64,000 nucleotides of DNA from assembly GCA_001600415.1 (NCBI GenBank), contig BCJX01000023.1, positions 100,336 through 164,335 of the forward strand. The letters run 5' to 3'. Position 1 is the first letter of the stretch. Every line of letters begins with the position of its first letter. The notes below the pieces were generated by a model, which saw only the letters and a program-made list of their open reading frames with translations, was not told the origin of the DNA and made no database searches. The position numbers and the translations under genes were made by a program. This DNA is from Pascua guehoae (Eukaryota; Basidiomycota; Tremellomycetes; Trichosporonales; Trichosporonaceae). Below, in pieces: positions 11,098 to 23,090 of this stretch.

Positions 11098-13582
11098 GAT
11101 GGTGTGGCTGTTTCGTCGAGCGAGATGAGGTCCTTTGCCGAACAGAAGTTGCGTACGGTACGTGTGGGTTGCAGAATGCGTAGTGGAATGGGAGCCCAAG
11201 TGGTGAGGTGATGGGGGAGATGAAAAGACGAGACGAGAGCGAGGTGATGAGTCGAAGAGGAATGGGGTAGCTTTATAATGGAAGTAGCAGGTTGGAGCAA
11301 CCAAAGTGAGGGTTCTTTTGTGAACCGGGGGTTGAACAATGTGAAGTATCCTGTTGTTCTCTCAACTCAACTCAACTACTGTACAGAGTAGTGTCCCTTC
11401 ATCAGTGAGTGCTTGTGTGCAGTGCAGGGCAATGCAGGGGCCTCTGGGTGTTGGGTGTGTGGTGCGTGCATTGGTTTCTGTGGTGCCCCACAAGACGTGT
11501 GCCTGTGCTCCGAGATCTGCCCCCGCAACCCTTCCCTGTGCCCAAAGCGCACGCGCAGCTGCCAAGGATTGTCACAACAAGGAATCAGAGGGAGAGAGGA
11601 GAGGGAGAGGGAGAGCTTGTCATTGGTTTGACAACTGGCACCGTGCCCAAAAACGATCTGCGCTGCTATCACACGGCTCGCGTCTCCGAGACTGCCGATC
11701 CGTGCTTAAAGGTCCCGACGCCCCACTCCCCCCCCCCCCCCATCCAATGGTATACTATTGCCTCTCCAGCCCCATCACTGCCGGAAAGCCACCCACGTCT
11801 AAGAGAGATGTCAGTGGCCATGCCTCGAGGCTCAGACAAAGATCAGGGAAGGGCTAATGAGACAATAGGCGAGAGTGAGTAGATCAGAGGAGTGGACGAT
11901 GGATGAACTGGCCAGCGCGTGGTACGAGCTGCTACCCATGAGTCCAGCCATGAGTTCAAGTGTGTCCAATTTGACCTGTGGACTGCCCCGTCCTTCGTGG
12001 CGCCGCACTCGACAGCACCGCCTGCCACACGCTGCAGGCTGCAGGTGTGTGGCATGCGTGGTGTAGACAATTGTGTTTGCATGGATCAGTTGGCCCACGA
12101 TCAAGACATCATTTTCTTCACGTTTCATAGTCATCAGTACATAACTGAGAGTGTGTGAATTGGAATCGGTGTAAGCCCAAGTCTGGACGTCTGTCAAGAC
12201 CAACCGTCATGATCAGAAAAGGCGGCGAGTCAAGGACGTGCGGGGTCTGTGAGGGTGGCCATGCGACGGTTGGGGAATGTTCCTCACTTACCCACACCCC
12301 GTCTAACCTGCACACCACATGCATGCACCACAGATCTTGCGCTTACATGAGATTTGGCCGTGTTCAGTCGCGTTCGACATGGGTTCGACACCGTCCCGTT
12401 GCTGGTAATACGCTCCGAATTGCCTTCGCGATGCTTGCATTGTTTCAACTGTAGATGAAGCTATCCCGCCAATGCTCGTATGGCCGTCGTTTACTTTGTC
12501 GCCATTATCTACGCTTAGCGCTCAACGTCGCAAGTCCGTCGCTTGTCATGTGGTCGCTGTCGGCTCCTATACGGCTATCGATAAGATATGAGCAAAGTGG
12601 AAATCGCAAGTGAGCACGCCATCAAAACTGGTCACTTATCACGCCTCTTCTCCCTGGCGCTTAGCACCAGTTGCACCATTCATCCATCCAATCCCACCCA
12701 TCTGCCCCTTTCCGAGTCAGTCACCATCCTCATATCTAATCTATCCATCGCCGACGCCCCCCTCTTCGACCTCCTCATCTACTTGTTGCAATCCAAACTG
12801 TGCCAACTCTTAAGTACCACTCCCATTCTCGACGTGGCCCAAAACGACGCCCCACACCTGTTCAGCCTATCAGGAGTCTTTTTCGAAACGTGCGTGAGAC
12901 GTGGGAAATGGGGTCCCTCTACCTACGTCATCAAACATGTCTCGGCATTCCAGAGTCGTGTCAACCACCGTCACACTTGGTCGCATCCCCCACCCCCGCG
13001 CCTTGTGTCAGTCTCATGACCCCCAACTGGGCCCTTGCCGAGCTTGCCTTGTTCTTCTCTGGCGACTCCCATTCGTATCATCAAGATTAAACCCCAACTC
13101 GTACAAGCGCGCGCGTTACAATCAAGCGCCGCGCTTGTACTGTAGGTAGCGGGCCCGAGGTCGGTGTAGGTTCGGATGCAAAGCAGCACCGAAGGATGCC
13201 GTATATCGCAGTCGCCGGCTCCCAAACGAGGGTCTTCCCGGACCGGACCTACGGTAGTGCAGCCAAGGCGCCCGCCAGGCGCCAGGGCGGGGGCGCATAG
13301 CACTACCGAGTGAGGTTGACACATGACATGATTGGAATCATCATTGTGATGACAAGCACGTTGACAACCATCAGAGGGCTTTTTGCTTACACAGCCGAGG
13401 CAGATGGCCCAGAGACCAGAGACCATCCATCTATAGATTGTTCCTGAGATACATTCGCGCAGCAGCGGGATAACCATAACAACTCCATGGACACGTTGCA
13501 ACCAGCTTCCAGCTTGCCCCATCCACCTTGACTCTTAAGCTCCACTGCAACTCCCATCACTGTCTCTTCCCATTCAACCACC
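11098..13582. other. Intergenic, no supported gene
   Basis: About 2.5 kb between divergently oriented genes, the F-box-like gene (-) and EGT1 (+). I see a 14-nt C run near 11728-11741 and a perfect 10-bp inverted repeat at 13101-13140. Open frames are short and unlike known proteins. The promoters of both flanking genes must lie here, but I recognise no element. Confidence 0.5.
13101..13140. repeat. Perfect 10-bp inverted repeat with 20-nt loop
   Basis: GTACAAGCGC at 13101-13110 is answered by GCGCTTGTAC at 13131-13140, with alternating GC in the loop. It could form a hairpin or bind a dimeric factor. It lies about 440 bp upstream of the EGT1 start codon. Confidence 0.6.
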
Positions 13583-16500
13583 ATGTCACACTACATCTAC
13601 ACACTCCCCGCCGTCGGGACCACTGGCGGCGACCCCGAGCCGCTGCGGGACCAGATCGAGGCCGGCCTCATCGGTACCGACACGCCCATTGTTCCCGGGC
13701 CCACCGACGAGGACAAGCGTTGGGCGTACCGTCGTACGGTGCCCACGCTGGTGCTCTACGACGAAGAGGGCCTGCGGTGAGTCACCTGGGTTGTCATCAC
13801 CACCGACCTCCACCGCAAATTCCTCCTACTCTGTGCTCGGTATGCTGACACGACAGGCTGTACGACCGCATCACCGAGGGTTCTCCCGAGTACTACCTGT
13901 TCGCCGATGAGCTCAACCTGTTCAAGACGCACGGCCCTGCGATCGCACGTGCAATGGGCTTTCCGGGCTCTGGCAACCGGACGCCTGAGCGGAATGCCTC
14001 CTACGAGTACCCTCCGGAACGCAACTGGAAGCCTGCGCGGTGGGGGGACACCGAGGTGGGGCGTTGGAACCAGGGCGTCAACGGCGAGAACGGCCTGGCG
14101 TCTGGCTGGAAGCGGGGGTGGGACGTTGTCGAGCTGGGTGCAGGTGCACTCCGCAAGACGGCGCATTTCCTCACTGCTCTCTCCGAGAGCCTGCCCCCGC
14201 CGCCAGAGGACGCCGACACGGCGCCCCCGCCCATTACGTACCATGCGCTCGACCTGAGCCGCCCCGAGCTCGACCGCGTGCTCGGGCAGATGGGCGAGGC
14301 GTACGGCGACGCCCTGGCTGGGCGTGTCGCCTGCGTCGGCCTCCATGGCGACTATACTGCGGGCCTGCAGCTTGTCCGTGATGGTCGCCTTGGGACCATT
14401 GCCTCCGAGGCCGCCAGCATGATGACGAGCACCACGCCCACGACGCCGCAGACGGCGGCCACCGGTTCCATTTCCGGCTCGAGCCCCCCGGCGTCACCCC
14501 TCTCCGCATGTATTGTCACACCGGCAATGGAGGGTGTGCCCCTCCCGGTTGGAGACGCCGACGTTGATCTCCAGCCTCTCACATCGTCGTCAACGGGGGC
14601 CATGATCGACGACGACGGGCACACCTCCACCTCGACAAACTGCGCCGATCGTGATCGTGCCACAATGTCCACAGCGGCTGCGTACACGATGCAGTCGGAG
14701 CCGACCATCAAGGCTGCCGCCAATGGCGAGGCGGCTCAAGACCAAGACCAAGCCCAGCAGCGCCCGCTCCACTTTATCTTTCTCGGATCGTCGCTCGGCA
14801 ACTTTGACCGTGAAGCCGCAGCGCCCTTTCTCGCTTCCATCCCCCTCCGCCCAGGCGACACGCTTCTCCTCGGCCTCGACGGCCGCCCCGTGCCGGGCCC
14901 CGAGGGCAAGCGCAAGGTGGAGCGCGCCTACAACGATGCGCAGGGCAACTCGCGTGCCTTTGAAGAGCACGGCTGGGAAATCGTCCGCGAGGAGCTCGGC
15001 CTCAAGCGCGACTTTGCAGACGTCGAGTTTGTCGGCCGCTACAACGAAGTCCTTGGTGAGTGGTGGTGGCTGGAAGTGGTGGTCATGACGTCGGGGGCGT
15101 CGTGGGGCTTTGCGTGTGGCGTTGTGGGGATGCGACGACAACCTCGCCATCGTCGTATCGTATCGAGCGAGCGGCAACTGACACACTCACAGGCCGTCAT
15201 GAGTCGTACTACCGCGTCAAGGAGGACCAGACACTCCACCTTCCCAACCACAACCAGGACGTAAAGCTAAACAAGGGCGAGCTTCTCAACGTCGAATGGA
15301 GCCACAAGGTGAGCTCGAAAACTGTTGCGAGCCCCCGCCTGACCCCCCAAGTTCTCGCTGGACGAGGCACTTGACCTGTTCAAAGAGGCCGGTCTAAGCG
15401 TCGTCGACTCGTGGAAAGCACCCGACTCCGAGTACCGTCTTTGGCTTCTGGAGCGGCCCTCGATGACGACTGTGGCGAGCCCCACCGCCGCCATGATCAA
15501 GAGCCCTGCCGCCGCTTGGCCCAAGTCGCTCCCCACCTGGGACGACTGGAAGGACATGTGGAAGGTGTGGGACCAGTGAGTCGACTGTCGCGTACCCCCT
15601 GCTCACCACACCAGCATCACTTGCGACATGATCCCCCAGGCGCTGCTGCACCAAAAGCCAATCGACCTGCGGCACATCTGCCGTGCGTACCCACTAAACC
15701 ATATTGAGGCAATAACTGACCTGCCTCGCAGTGTTCTACTTGGGACACATCCCGACCTTTTTGGACATTTACATCTCGCGCCTGACGGACGGGCAGCCGA
15801 CGCCGCCTGCAAACTTCCACAAGATCTTCGAACGCGGCATTGACCCCGATGTCGACGACCCGACACAGATCCACCCCCACTCCGAGGTGCCCGACTGTGA
15901 GGCCGACTGGCCCGCCGTGTCCGAGATCCTCGCGTATCGGGACGCGGTACGTGACCGGCTGCGCCAGCTGTACGACGCGTTTGAGGCTGTCAGTATGCCG
16001 TCGCGCCACACTGTGCGCGCGCTCTTCATGGCGTTTGAGCACGAGGCAATGCACGCCGAGACGCTGCTCTACATGCTCCAGCAGGCGCCTGCGGCGCGCG
16101 TCCCGGGTCCGCGGCCGGATTGGGACAAGCTCGCGGCGGGGTGGGCGAAGACGGCGGAGAAGAACCACATTGTAAATGTGCCGGCCACGACCGTGACGCT
16201 AGGGCACGACGATGTCGAGGCCGACGACGACACGGCCGACGACGTCACGACGCACGAGTTTGGCTGGGACAATGAGAACCCCGCGCACCGCGTCGCCGTC
16301 GCTGCCTTTTCCGTCGACGCGCACCCCGTCACCAACGCCGAGTACCTCGCCTTCCTCACGTCCAAGTGTGGCCCCGCGGCGTCCATCCCCCCTGCCCAGG
16401 CGCCCGCGTCGTGGCGCAACGTCAATGGCGAATGGCACGTGCGCACGCTGTACGGCCCCGTCCCGTTCGCCATTGCGGGCGCGTGGCCGCTCAAGGCGTC

Positions 16501-16949
16501 GCGCGACGAACTCGCCGCGTTCGCTGCCGCCAAACACGGCCGCCTCCCGACCGAACCCGAGCTGCGCGCCCTCTGGACCCACCACCCCCAGACCGACGCA
16601 AACACAAACTTCAAGCACTGGCACCCCGTGCCCCCGACGCTCCGCGGCAACGGCGGCGTGTGGGAGTGGACATCGACCGTGTTTGACGGCTATGACGGCT
16701 TTGAGGCGAGTGAAATGTACCCGGGCTACTCGTCCGACTTTTTCGACGGCAAGCACTATGTCGTGGTGAGTAGGCCCAACCTCGCGACATACTCTACCCC
16801 AGCAATTTAGAATTCAAGCTGACAAGAAACAGCTCGGAGGCTCATACGCCACGGTCGACCAGATTGCGCACCGCAAGAGCTTCCGCAACTGGTACCAGAC
16901 AAACTACCGCTACGCGTGGGTCGGCGCGCGTGTCGCCTACGACGCGTAG
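13583..16949 (+). CDS. EGT1: Ergothioneine biosynthesis protein Egt1 (EgtD-EgtB fusion)
   Basis: Bifunctional enzyme. The N-terminal SAM-dependent methyltransferase makes hercynine (trimethylhistidine) from histidine. The C-terminal DinB plus FGE-sulfatase (sulfoxide synthase) half joins hercynine to cysteine with O2. Seven exons fit by phase: 13583-13776, 13857-15055, 15193-15308, 15352-15575, 15615-15682, 15732-16765 and 16833-16949, giving 983 residues. Visible motifs are the SAM-fold start WDVVELGAGALRKT, then FLGSSLGNFDREAA. The non-haem iron motif HX3HXE (HEAMHAE) falls near residue 703. The sulfatase-like end has VWEWTST...YPGYSSDFFDGKHYVV and FRNWYQTNYRYAW. About 130 low-complexity residues interrupt the methyltransferase fold (14400-14760). 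It is convergent with PRI2. Function is well supported. Confidence 0.95.
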
Positions 16950-17361
16950 CGTAGGTCGCCAGTGTTGCAGATAACAACCGATCTCAAGGACTGTATATAA
17001 GCAGAACGTAGTGTAAGCGAGAAACAAGAAAACAAAACGTACAAGGCTTGTCTGTCGCCTATATGCGCTGTAGGAAACCGTACAGAAGGAGACGTTCAGA
17101 AGAAACAAAACGCAGCGAGCCATAGGCATTGCATGCATGTACATCGTGTCCGCGCGTGATGGTGCGACACCAGTCTACCTCGCCTCTCTCGTCTCTCTGT
17201 CAGAACCCCTCTGCGCTCCTCATCCGTCCATGGTCACGTCCTCGCCCTTTACGGCCGCGAGCCGCTCCCTGTCTGTCAGCCACCCATACTTCCAGCCAGC
17301 AGCAGGAGAACACTGCCCACTGCCCACTGGCCACGGCTGACGCGCTGGCGCCAGGCCAGAC

Positions 17362-19926
17362 TCACTTTTCAATCTCGCGACTCCTATCCGTCCACTTATT
17401 CGGATGGCTCACGCTCTCGCCACCCCCCACCCCCTCGCCCTTTTTCACCCCGTGCGTCACCTCAAACAACCGTGTGCACGCCACATGGTAGTGGCTATTC
17501 TTGACGCTGTCCATAATCTCGCGCATCTCGGGCGACCCCCGCTCGAGCTGGGGATAGTTGCCGAGCAAAAACGACGTCAGATTGTCCGTACTAAAGTGGC
17601 GGAACGGGCAGCCGTGGTTGTCCTGTGTTCCCGGTTGGTTGGACGTGAGAATCTGCTGGCACGAGCGGGGCGGGTAGTTTGCCCGCCGGCCCTCTTGGCC
17701 GTACGAGTGCCGGATGTTGTACCGGTACTCTTTGTTAAACTTGTCGTCGGTCATGGTCGAGCCGTACATTCGCCGCCAGAAGACGAGGGCTTCGTCGAGC
17801 GGGAGACCGACACCCTGTGTGTTAGCGGAGAGTAGGCAAGTGGCAGGTGAGGGCATGGGTATGGCCACAAGGGGGAGTGGTGGGGGGAGTCGATAAGTGG
17901 AATGGATGAAACGTGCAGCCAAGATGGCTCGTTGAGTTTGGCGACAATGGGCGTCACTGATCGTGCGCACCCAGCCTGGCCGGACCGCGACACCCAAGCA
18001 GCTGGCACAAGAATGGGGCGTGTCCACCACCAAGACGACCTCTGCCCACCCCCTTCCCCGCAGCCTGCCACGGCCTCCTAACAACCAGACACGAGGACCA
18101 CGACTATGTCCAAATCCGACCCCGACTCACCTTCAAAAACAGCCCCAACTGCAAGCGCCCAAAATGCTTCAAGTGGTGATCACGCTTGAGCCGCTCGTAC
18201 AAGTTGAGCATGCATGGCGGGAAGTGCTTGCGTGCAATCTCGTCGACCATTTCGGCCGTCACTGCGGCCCCCGGTTCGGTGGGCGAGTAGTCGCTCCCGC
18301 CGAGGCCGGCGAGGAACGAGCTCGCGAGGTGGTCGAGCACGGGCGAGAGGCGCTCGTCTTCGTCCAGCCGCGGGAGGTGTTTAGCCGTGAGCTGCGTGTT
18401 AGTTGCTGGTGGTGGGCTGGGTGGAGTGGCAGAACGGTGGGTGGGTGCAAGATTCTCAGATCACTGCGGAGCGGGGTCTTGGATTGTAGGGCGTGAAGTC
18501 ACGCCGGCCACTCTCGTCGCCCGTCGGTGCTCATACCCCGTACACTCGGGCTGTCTTGCAGTGCCGTTCGCGACTCGCTACACCCCACTCGGTCATGCGT
18601 GGCTGCGTGCGCGAGCATCACCCAACGATGCAGGCATCTTCTTGTGCCGTCCTCCGTTTCCAACTCGGCTTCACCTACTAGGCTTCGCCTCGAGGCCCAC
18701 ATCTTCACTCTGGTCCACATCTTCACTCTGGTCACTACCCTCCCTTGACTCTTGGTCACACTTTCGTCATACTCCGCTCCATTCCGCTCTCATCCATATC
18801 ACCCCTTAGCTCGTCGCTATCCCCCTTAGCACCCACCCATACCCTCCTTCATTCCCCTCGACCGTACACGCCAAACTCACCTCGAGGGTGCGCTCCAGGC
18901 GCGATGAAAACGCCTGGAGGACCAAACTAATCTGCAGGCTCTGGGGCACATACGCCATACCCCTGAGGACGTACACCCTGCGCGTAGCGAGGAGGTCTGG
19001 GACAGCAGTCCACGAGACCTTGTAAAAGCTCTCTTTCAAAAACGCATCGTGCTTGAGCCACGGCATGACCTCGCGGAGTTTATCATTGAGCGTCTTGTCC
19101 TTTGCCCCCTCGCGGACATCGACGACCTCTTCGCGCTCAAACGGCCGCACCTCTGTCCAGTTGAGCTTGAGCGCGTCGAGGAACTCGGCGCGCTCCTGGC
19201 CATCGTCCGTCTCGAACCGGTGCCGGAACAGCGCCGTCTCGGCACGCACAAAGCGCGCCCGCAGCTCGGGGGACCGCGCAAATGCCAGCCGCAGGACCCA
19301 GTGCCCAATCTCGTCCCGCCGCCGCTCGTCTTCGAGGTTGGCTGTCCGTGCCGTGTTGGACGATAGCGGCAGGTGCTGCTTCAGGTAGGTTGCGAGCGCG
19401 GCCGAGAGCTGCGGGGGCGGCAGGGAGCGGTGGGACAGCGCCTCGAGGTGCGAGAGGACGCGCAGGCGCGCGAGCGCACACGTCTCAAACTCGTCGAGCG
19501 TAATGTCGAGCATGGGCGGGCGTTCGTAGCTGCCGTCAGCGATGGGGTCCGGGGTTCGTGGAGACAGGTAATGTTGGGAATGGACGTGCGCGTGAGAGGC
19601 AAGGTCCGCCGATTCCATAGACTAAACACGCCCAAATCAGAGTCTCTGCGCGCCCAAGGACATATAGAAGACACACGGGAGGACACCGAACTCATATGGG
19701 GACTTCCAACCAGATACACCGGCGATAAACCCCATCACATCGCACAGACATGCCAACAAACACACGCCAGCAGCAAACAAACAAACACGCACAAATTCAA
19801 CCGATGGGGATACCGCTCCGGTCCCGCAGCGCCGCCCTTGCCCGCCCCCGCACGCTTGTGGAGCTTGACGTCGCCCGCCGTGTCGCCCCTTTCGGGGATG
19901 TTGTGTTTTGTGGTCGGCTTGAACAT
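17362..19926 (-). CDS. PRI2: DNA primase large subunit
   Basis: Regulatory iron-sulfur subunit of the polymerase alpha-primase complex, needed for RNA primer synthesis and counting. Four exons fit by phase: 19793-19926, 18881-19529, 18131-18391 and 17362-17814, giving 498 residues (the yeast protein is of similar size). Splicing exons 1 and 2 restores the conserved N-terminal YPHRLNFYERPP motif followed by LDEFETCALARLRVL, which decides the start at 19926 rather than a downstream ATG at 19618. The four 4Fe-4S cysteines are visible: FPPCM, SCQQI, GCPFRHF and HVACTRLFE. The stop used here follows SREIEK. A GTGAGT overlaps that stop, so a short extra 3' exon reaching about 17220 is possible. It is divergent from YOS9 and convergent with EGT1. 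Confidence 0.92.
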
Positions 19927-20347
19927 GGTACTTGGAGAGGGGGTGAGGGGGTGAGGTTTGTGGAAATCACGACCAGCTGAGTGGACGCGATGTCAACATT
20001 GGCTCATTGTCCTTTGAGACGCGACGCGTCGGACGCACTCATGAGCGGGAGCAATTCCACGTGTGGATCCGTGCCTGAGTACTGTACAGTATCGTGGGAG
20101 AGTGGCGGTTGAGTGGCGGTTGACCCCGACTGGATCGTCACCGGTACAACGTACGTGTCACTGGTACAGTGCGTGGTACTACCAGCATTCTCAACCATCT
20201 ACTGGTACATCGACATCTACATCTCGTACCTCGACCGCCTCCATAATCACCAGGACATCTCCACGTCCGGGACACCCCGACTTTCCTTACCAGCTTTCCC
20301 GCTCCCCTTGGCCCCGCCGCAACCCCCCCCATCCCCACGCGGGCACA
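19927..20347. promoter_or_regulatory. Shared divergent promoter region of PRI2 and YOS9
   Basis: The 421 bp between two divergent start codons must hold both promoters. It includes an MluI-box-like ACGCGTC core at about 20023-20031 (GACGCGACGCGTCGG). Such boxes drive G1/S genes such as primase in yeasts; applying that here is inference. Confidence 0.35.
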
Positions 20348-22624
20348 ATGCCCCACCTCGCAATCTACGTCCTCGCGCTCGCGTCGCTGCGCCCCGCCCA
20401 CGCCCTCGGCGGGGGACTAGCGGACCTCGCCTCGTTCCCAAAATACCAAGTGCAGTTTCTCGACGACCTGCCCCTGGCCTTCTCGGACGCCGAGCGCGTG
20501 CAGCGCGACGGCCTGCGGACCGACGACGAGTGGGCGCAGATGTACCCCGGGCGCGGTGCAACGGGCGAGGGGGGCAGGAGAGACGTCAGCGGGGCCGTCG
20601 AGGGTGTAGAGGCTGGGGACAGTTTGCGAGAGGATGCAGCGGGCGCGGAGAGCAGGGACGGTACCGACGATACCGATACGTCTTCCGCGCCCGATGGCCT
20701 GGCGTCGGACGGGCCCTCGACGCGCCCCCGCTTCCTGCCCCTCTACTACCGCCCGGTCGGGACGCCAGACGACGCACTCCCCCACACGTACCTCTGCGCG
20801 CTGCCGTCCGAGAACGCGACGGCCCACCAGCTGCCGCCCGAGGATAAGCGGCGCGACGAGCCCGAGCCCGATCCCGTCGCGAGCTGGCAGGCGCTGAGCC
20901 ACCTCGATGGAAAGTGCTTGTACTCGCGCCACAGCTGGTTTACGTATGCGTGAGTGTTGCTTTGGGTCGTGGGATGGGGATGGTCGGGGCCTGGGGTTGG
21001 TGGGGTTGGTGGGGTTGGTCGAGGTTGGTGGGGTTGGTGGGGGGGGGGGGGGGGGGTAGTCTGGGTGGACTGGGTATGGCCTTGTTCGCCATTGCAACGG
21101 TGGTTCAACTTTGTCGTTGCACCCTTGGTCATTCGTGCCTATGGACCCTCTGATTCCTGCCACCCGCTCAACCCTCGTGCAATCTCCTTGCCCCCCGGAC
21201 ATGACATGACTGTTTCCTACACACCCCGCATCCCACCTGTCCCAACTTGCTCTCTTTCTGACCGCAGATACTGCCACAACCGGTACATCCGGCAGTTCCG
21301 GGAGCTCGAGCCGCGCCGCGTCCTGCTGGGCGCCGACGAGGAGCCGCGCGAAGACCGGACGTATGCGGGGTACACGCTGGGCCTCGCGCAGCCGCCCAAG
21401 CGGCGCAAGGAGGCGCTCCCGCCAGGCCAGCGGCGTGGCAAGTCTGGCACTGGCGCAGCCGCCGACAAGGCGGTCGAGGTGTCCAAGCGCAAGACGACGG
21501 GGCAGGACACGTCTCACGCGCACGCGCTCGCGCCCGAAAAGACGGCGACGTTTGGCCAGGGCCCGGCGTCGCGCTACCTCGTGCAGCACTGGCGCGACGG
21601 GACGCCGTGCGACAAGACGGGCCGGCCGCGCGAGGTCGAGGTCCAGGTCCACTGCGCCATGGCCAGTGCGGATATCATCTACGACGTCCGCGAGGTCGCG
21701 ACGTGCCAGTACACGGTCGTCATTCACTCGCCGCACCTGTGCTCGCTCCCGGGCTTCCATCCCGAGTCGGACGACGATATCACCCCGGCCCCGATCCGCT
21801 GTCGCGAGGTCGTGAGCGATGACTTTTTGCAGCATTGGCTGCAGGTGCAGGAGAACCAGAGGCTGCTGCGCTTGCCCGAGCAGCGGGAGCGCGGCGAGCG
21901 CGCCGATGGTGGTGAGGGTGAGCGAGGCGAGCGCGGCGAGCGCCTAGACAGTGGCGAGGCTGGCGAGGGTGAGCGCGAGGTCAAGGGCGGCGAGCGCGCC
22001 GAGCCCACAGAGCCGGGAGAGCCTGGAGAGCCTGAGCAGCGCGAGCACGCACACGCCAAGCACGTCGCGCACGCCGACCCCGCCGACCCCGCCGCCATCC
22101 CCGGCACCGACCCCACCCCCAAAGACACCCACCCCGACTCGGACTCGGAGACAGACCACCTCGCCACCCTCTTCCTGGACGCCCTGGGCGAAAACCTCCG
22201 CACGCTCAACGACCGCCTCGAGGCCGACCTCGTGCGCCAGATCGACCTCGCGCTCAAGCAGCAGGCACAGGGCCGCGGCGGACCGCGAGGACACGGCGCG
22301 CTGCATCCCGGCGCTGCTGGTGCGGGCGCAGGCGCAGGCGCAGGAAAGGAAGAGCAGGGCGAGGCAAAGGTGCTCGTCCTCTCGCTGGAGGGGGACGACG
22401 GGGACCGCAGGCGATACCTCCGCCAGCTTATGGGGAGCGTCCAGCGCGAGTTGGACGAGTTGGAGGGGAGGGAGGGTAAGGGCAAGGAGGGTAAGGGTAG
22501 GGAGGGAAAGGAGGGTAAGGCCGAGGACGTGAGTGGCCAAGGAGAGGGACAACGGGATGGCCAGCAGGTCGGCGCAGAGCGCACGGACGAGGGTGGACCT
22601 GCGGCGCCGCGGGATGAGTTGTAG
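20348..22624 (+). CDS. YOS9: ER quality-control lectin Yos9/OS-9
   Basis: Luminal ER lectin that reads trimmed mannose on misfolded glycoproteins and hands them to the Hrd1 ubiquitin ligase (ERAD). Two exons, 20348-20949 and 21268-22624, give 652 residues. The start encodes a signal peptide (MPHLAIYVLALASLRPAHALG). The MRH (mannose-6-phosphate receptor homology) domain runs from about residue 120 to 400, with LDGKCLYSRHSWFTYAYC, YLVQHWRDGTPCDKTGRPRE, VQVHCAM and EVATCQYTVVIHSPHLC. The Cys pairs and the QhW, R and E/Y sugar-binding positions look present. A long Glu/Arg/Gly-rich tail follows and the protein ends in RDEL, an ER-retrieval-type signal. The intron holds an 18-G run. It is convergent with NEP1. 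Confidence 0.9.
21039..21056. repeat. G18 tract in the YOS9 intron
   Basis: Eighteen G residues follow GGGGTTGGT repeats in the single intron of YOS9. The run of closely spaced G blocks could form G-quadruplex structure in the intron RNA. Confidence 0.8.
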
Positions 22625-23090
22625 CCTACATAGTAGCTTAGAGGATGTTGGTAGTTAGGTTAGAGGACGTTGGTAGTTGATTGCCGAGTCGATGGTCGAT
22701 GGCCGATGGTCGATGGTCGTCGCATAATATCGTTAGTGGCCAGATGGCAAGTTGTTAGTCTGCGGCTAGCACGAGTTGCAGCGTGCAGCGTGCCATCGGC
22801 TGCCGCCACTACGCCACGCCTGTTAAGAACAGCTAGATGCATACACAAACTCATATTCCGCGGTTGGCTCTGGCTCTGGGATACGGAGACGGACGGGCAC
22901 GGGTGGACGGGATGAACCGCGGGGCCCGGGTGGTAGAAGGCGAGTGGGCTTGTCCGTGGGTGCGTGCGGGTGCTCGGGCATGGTCCACACTTGCCGCCGA
23001 TACCGATACTTGTGCCAGTCTCGCGCCGCTCGCGACGCTCGACGCCGACGTCGACCCGACCAACACCCACCGCCCACACCAACGCTGGGC

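Noticed and set aside
19616..19618. Start of PRI2 at the ATG at 19618
   Set aside because: It would lose the conserved YPHRLNFY motif, which an upstream exon starting at 19926 restores by phase.
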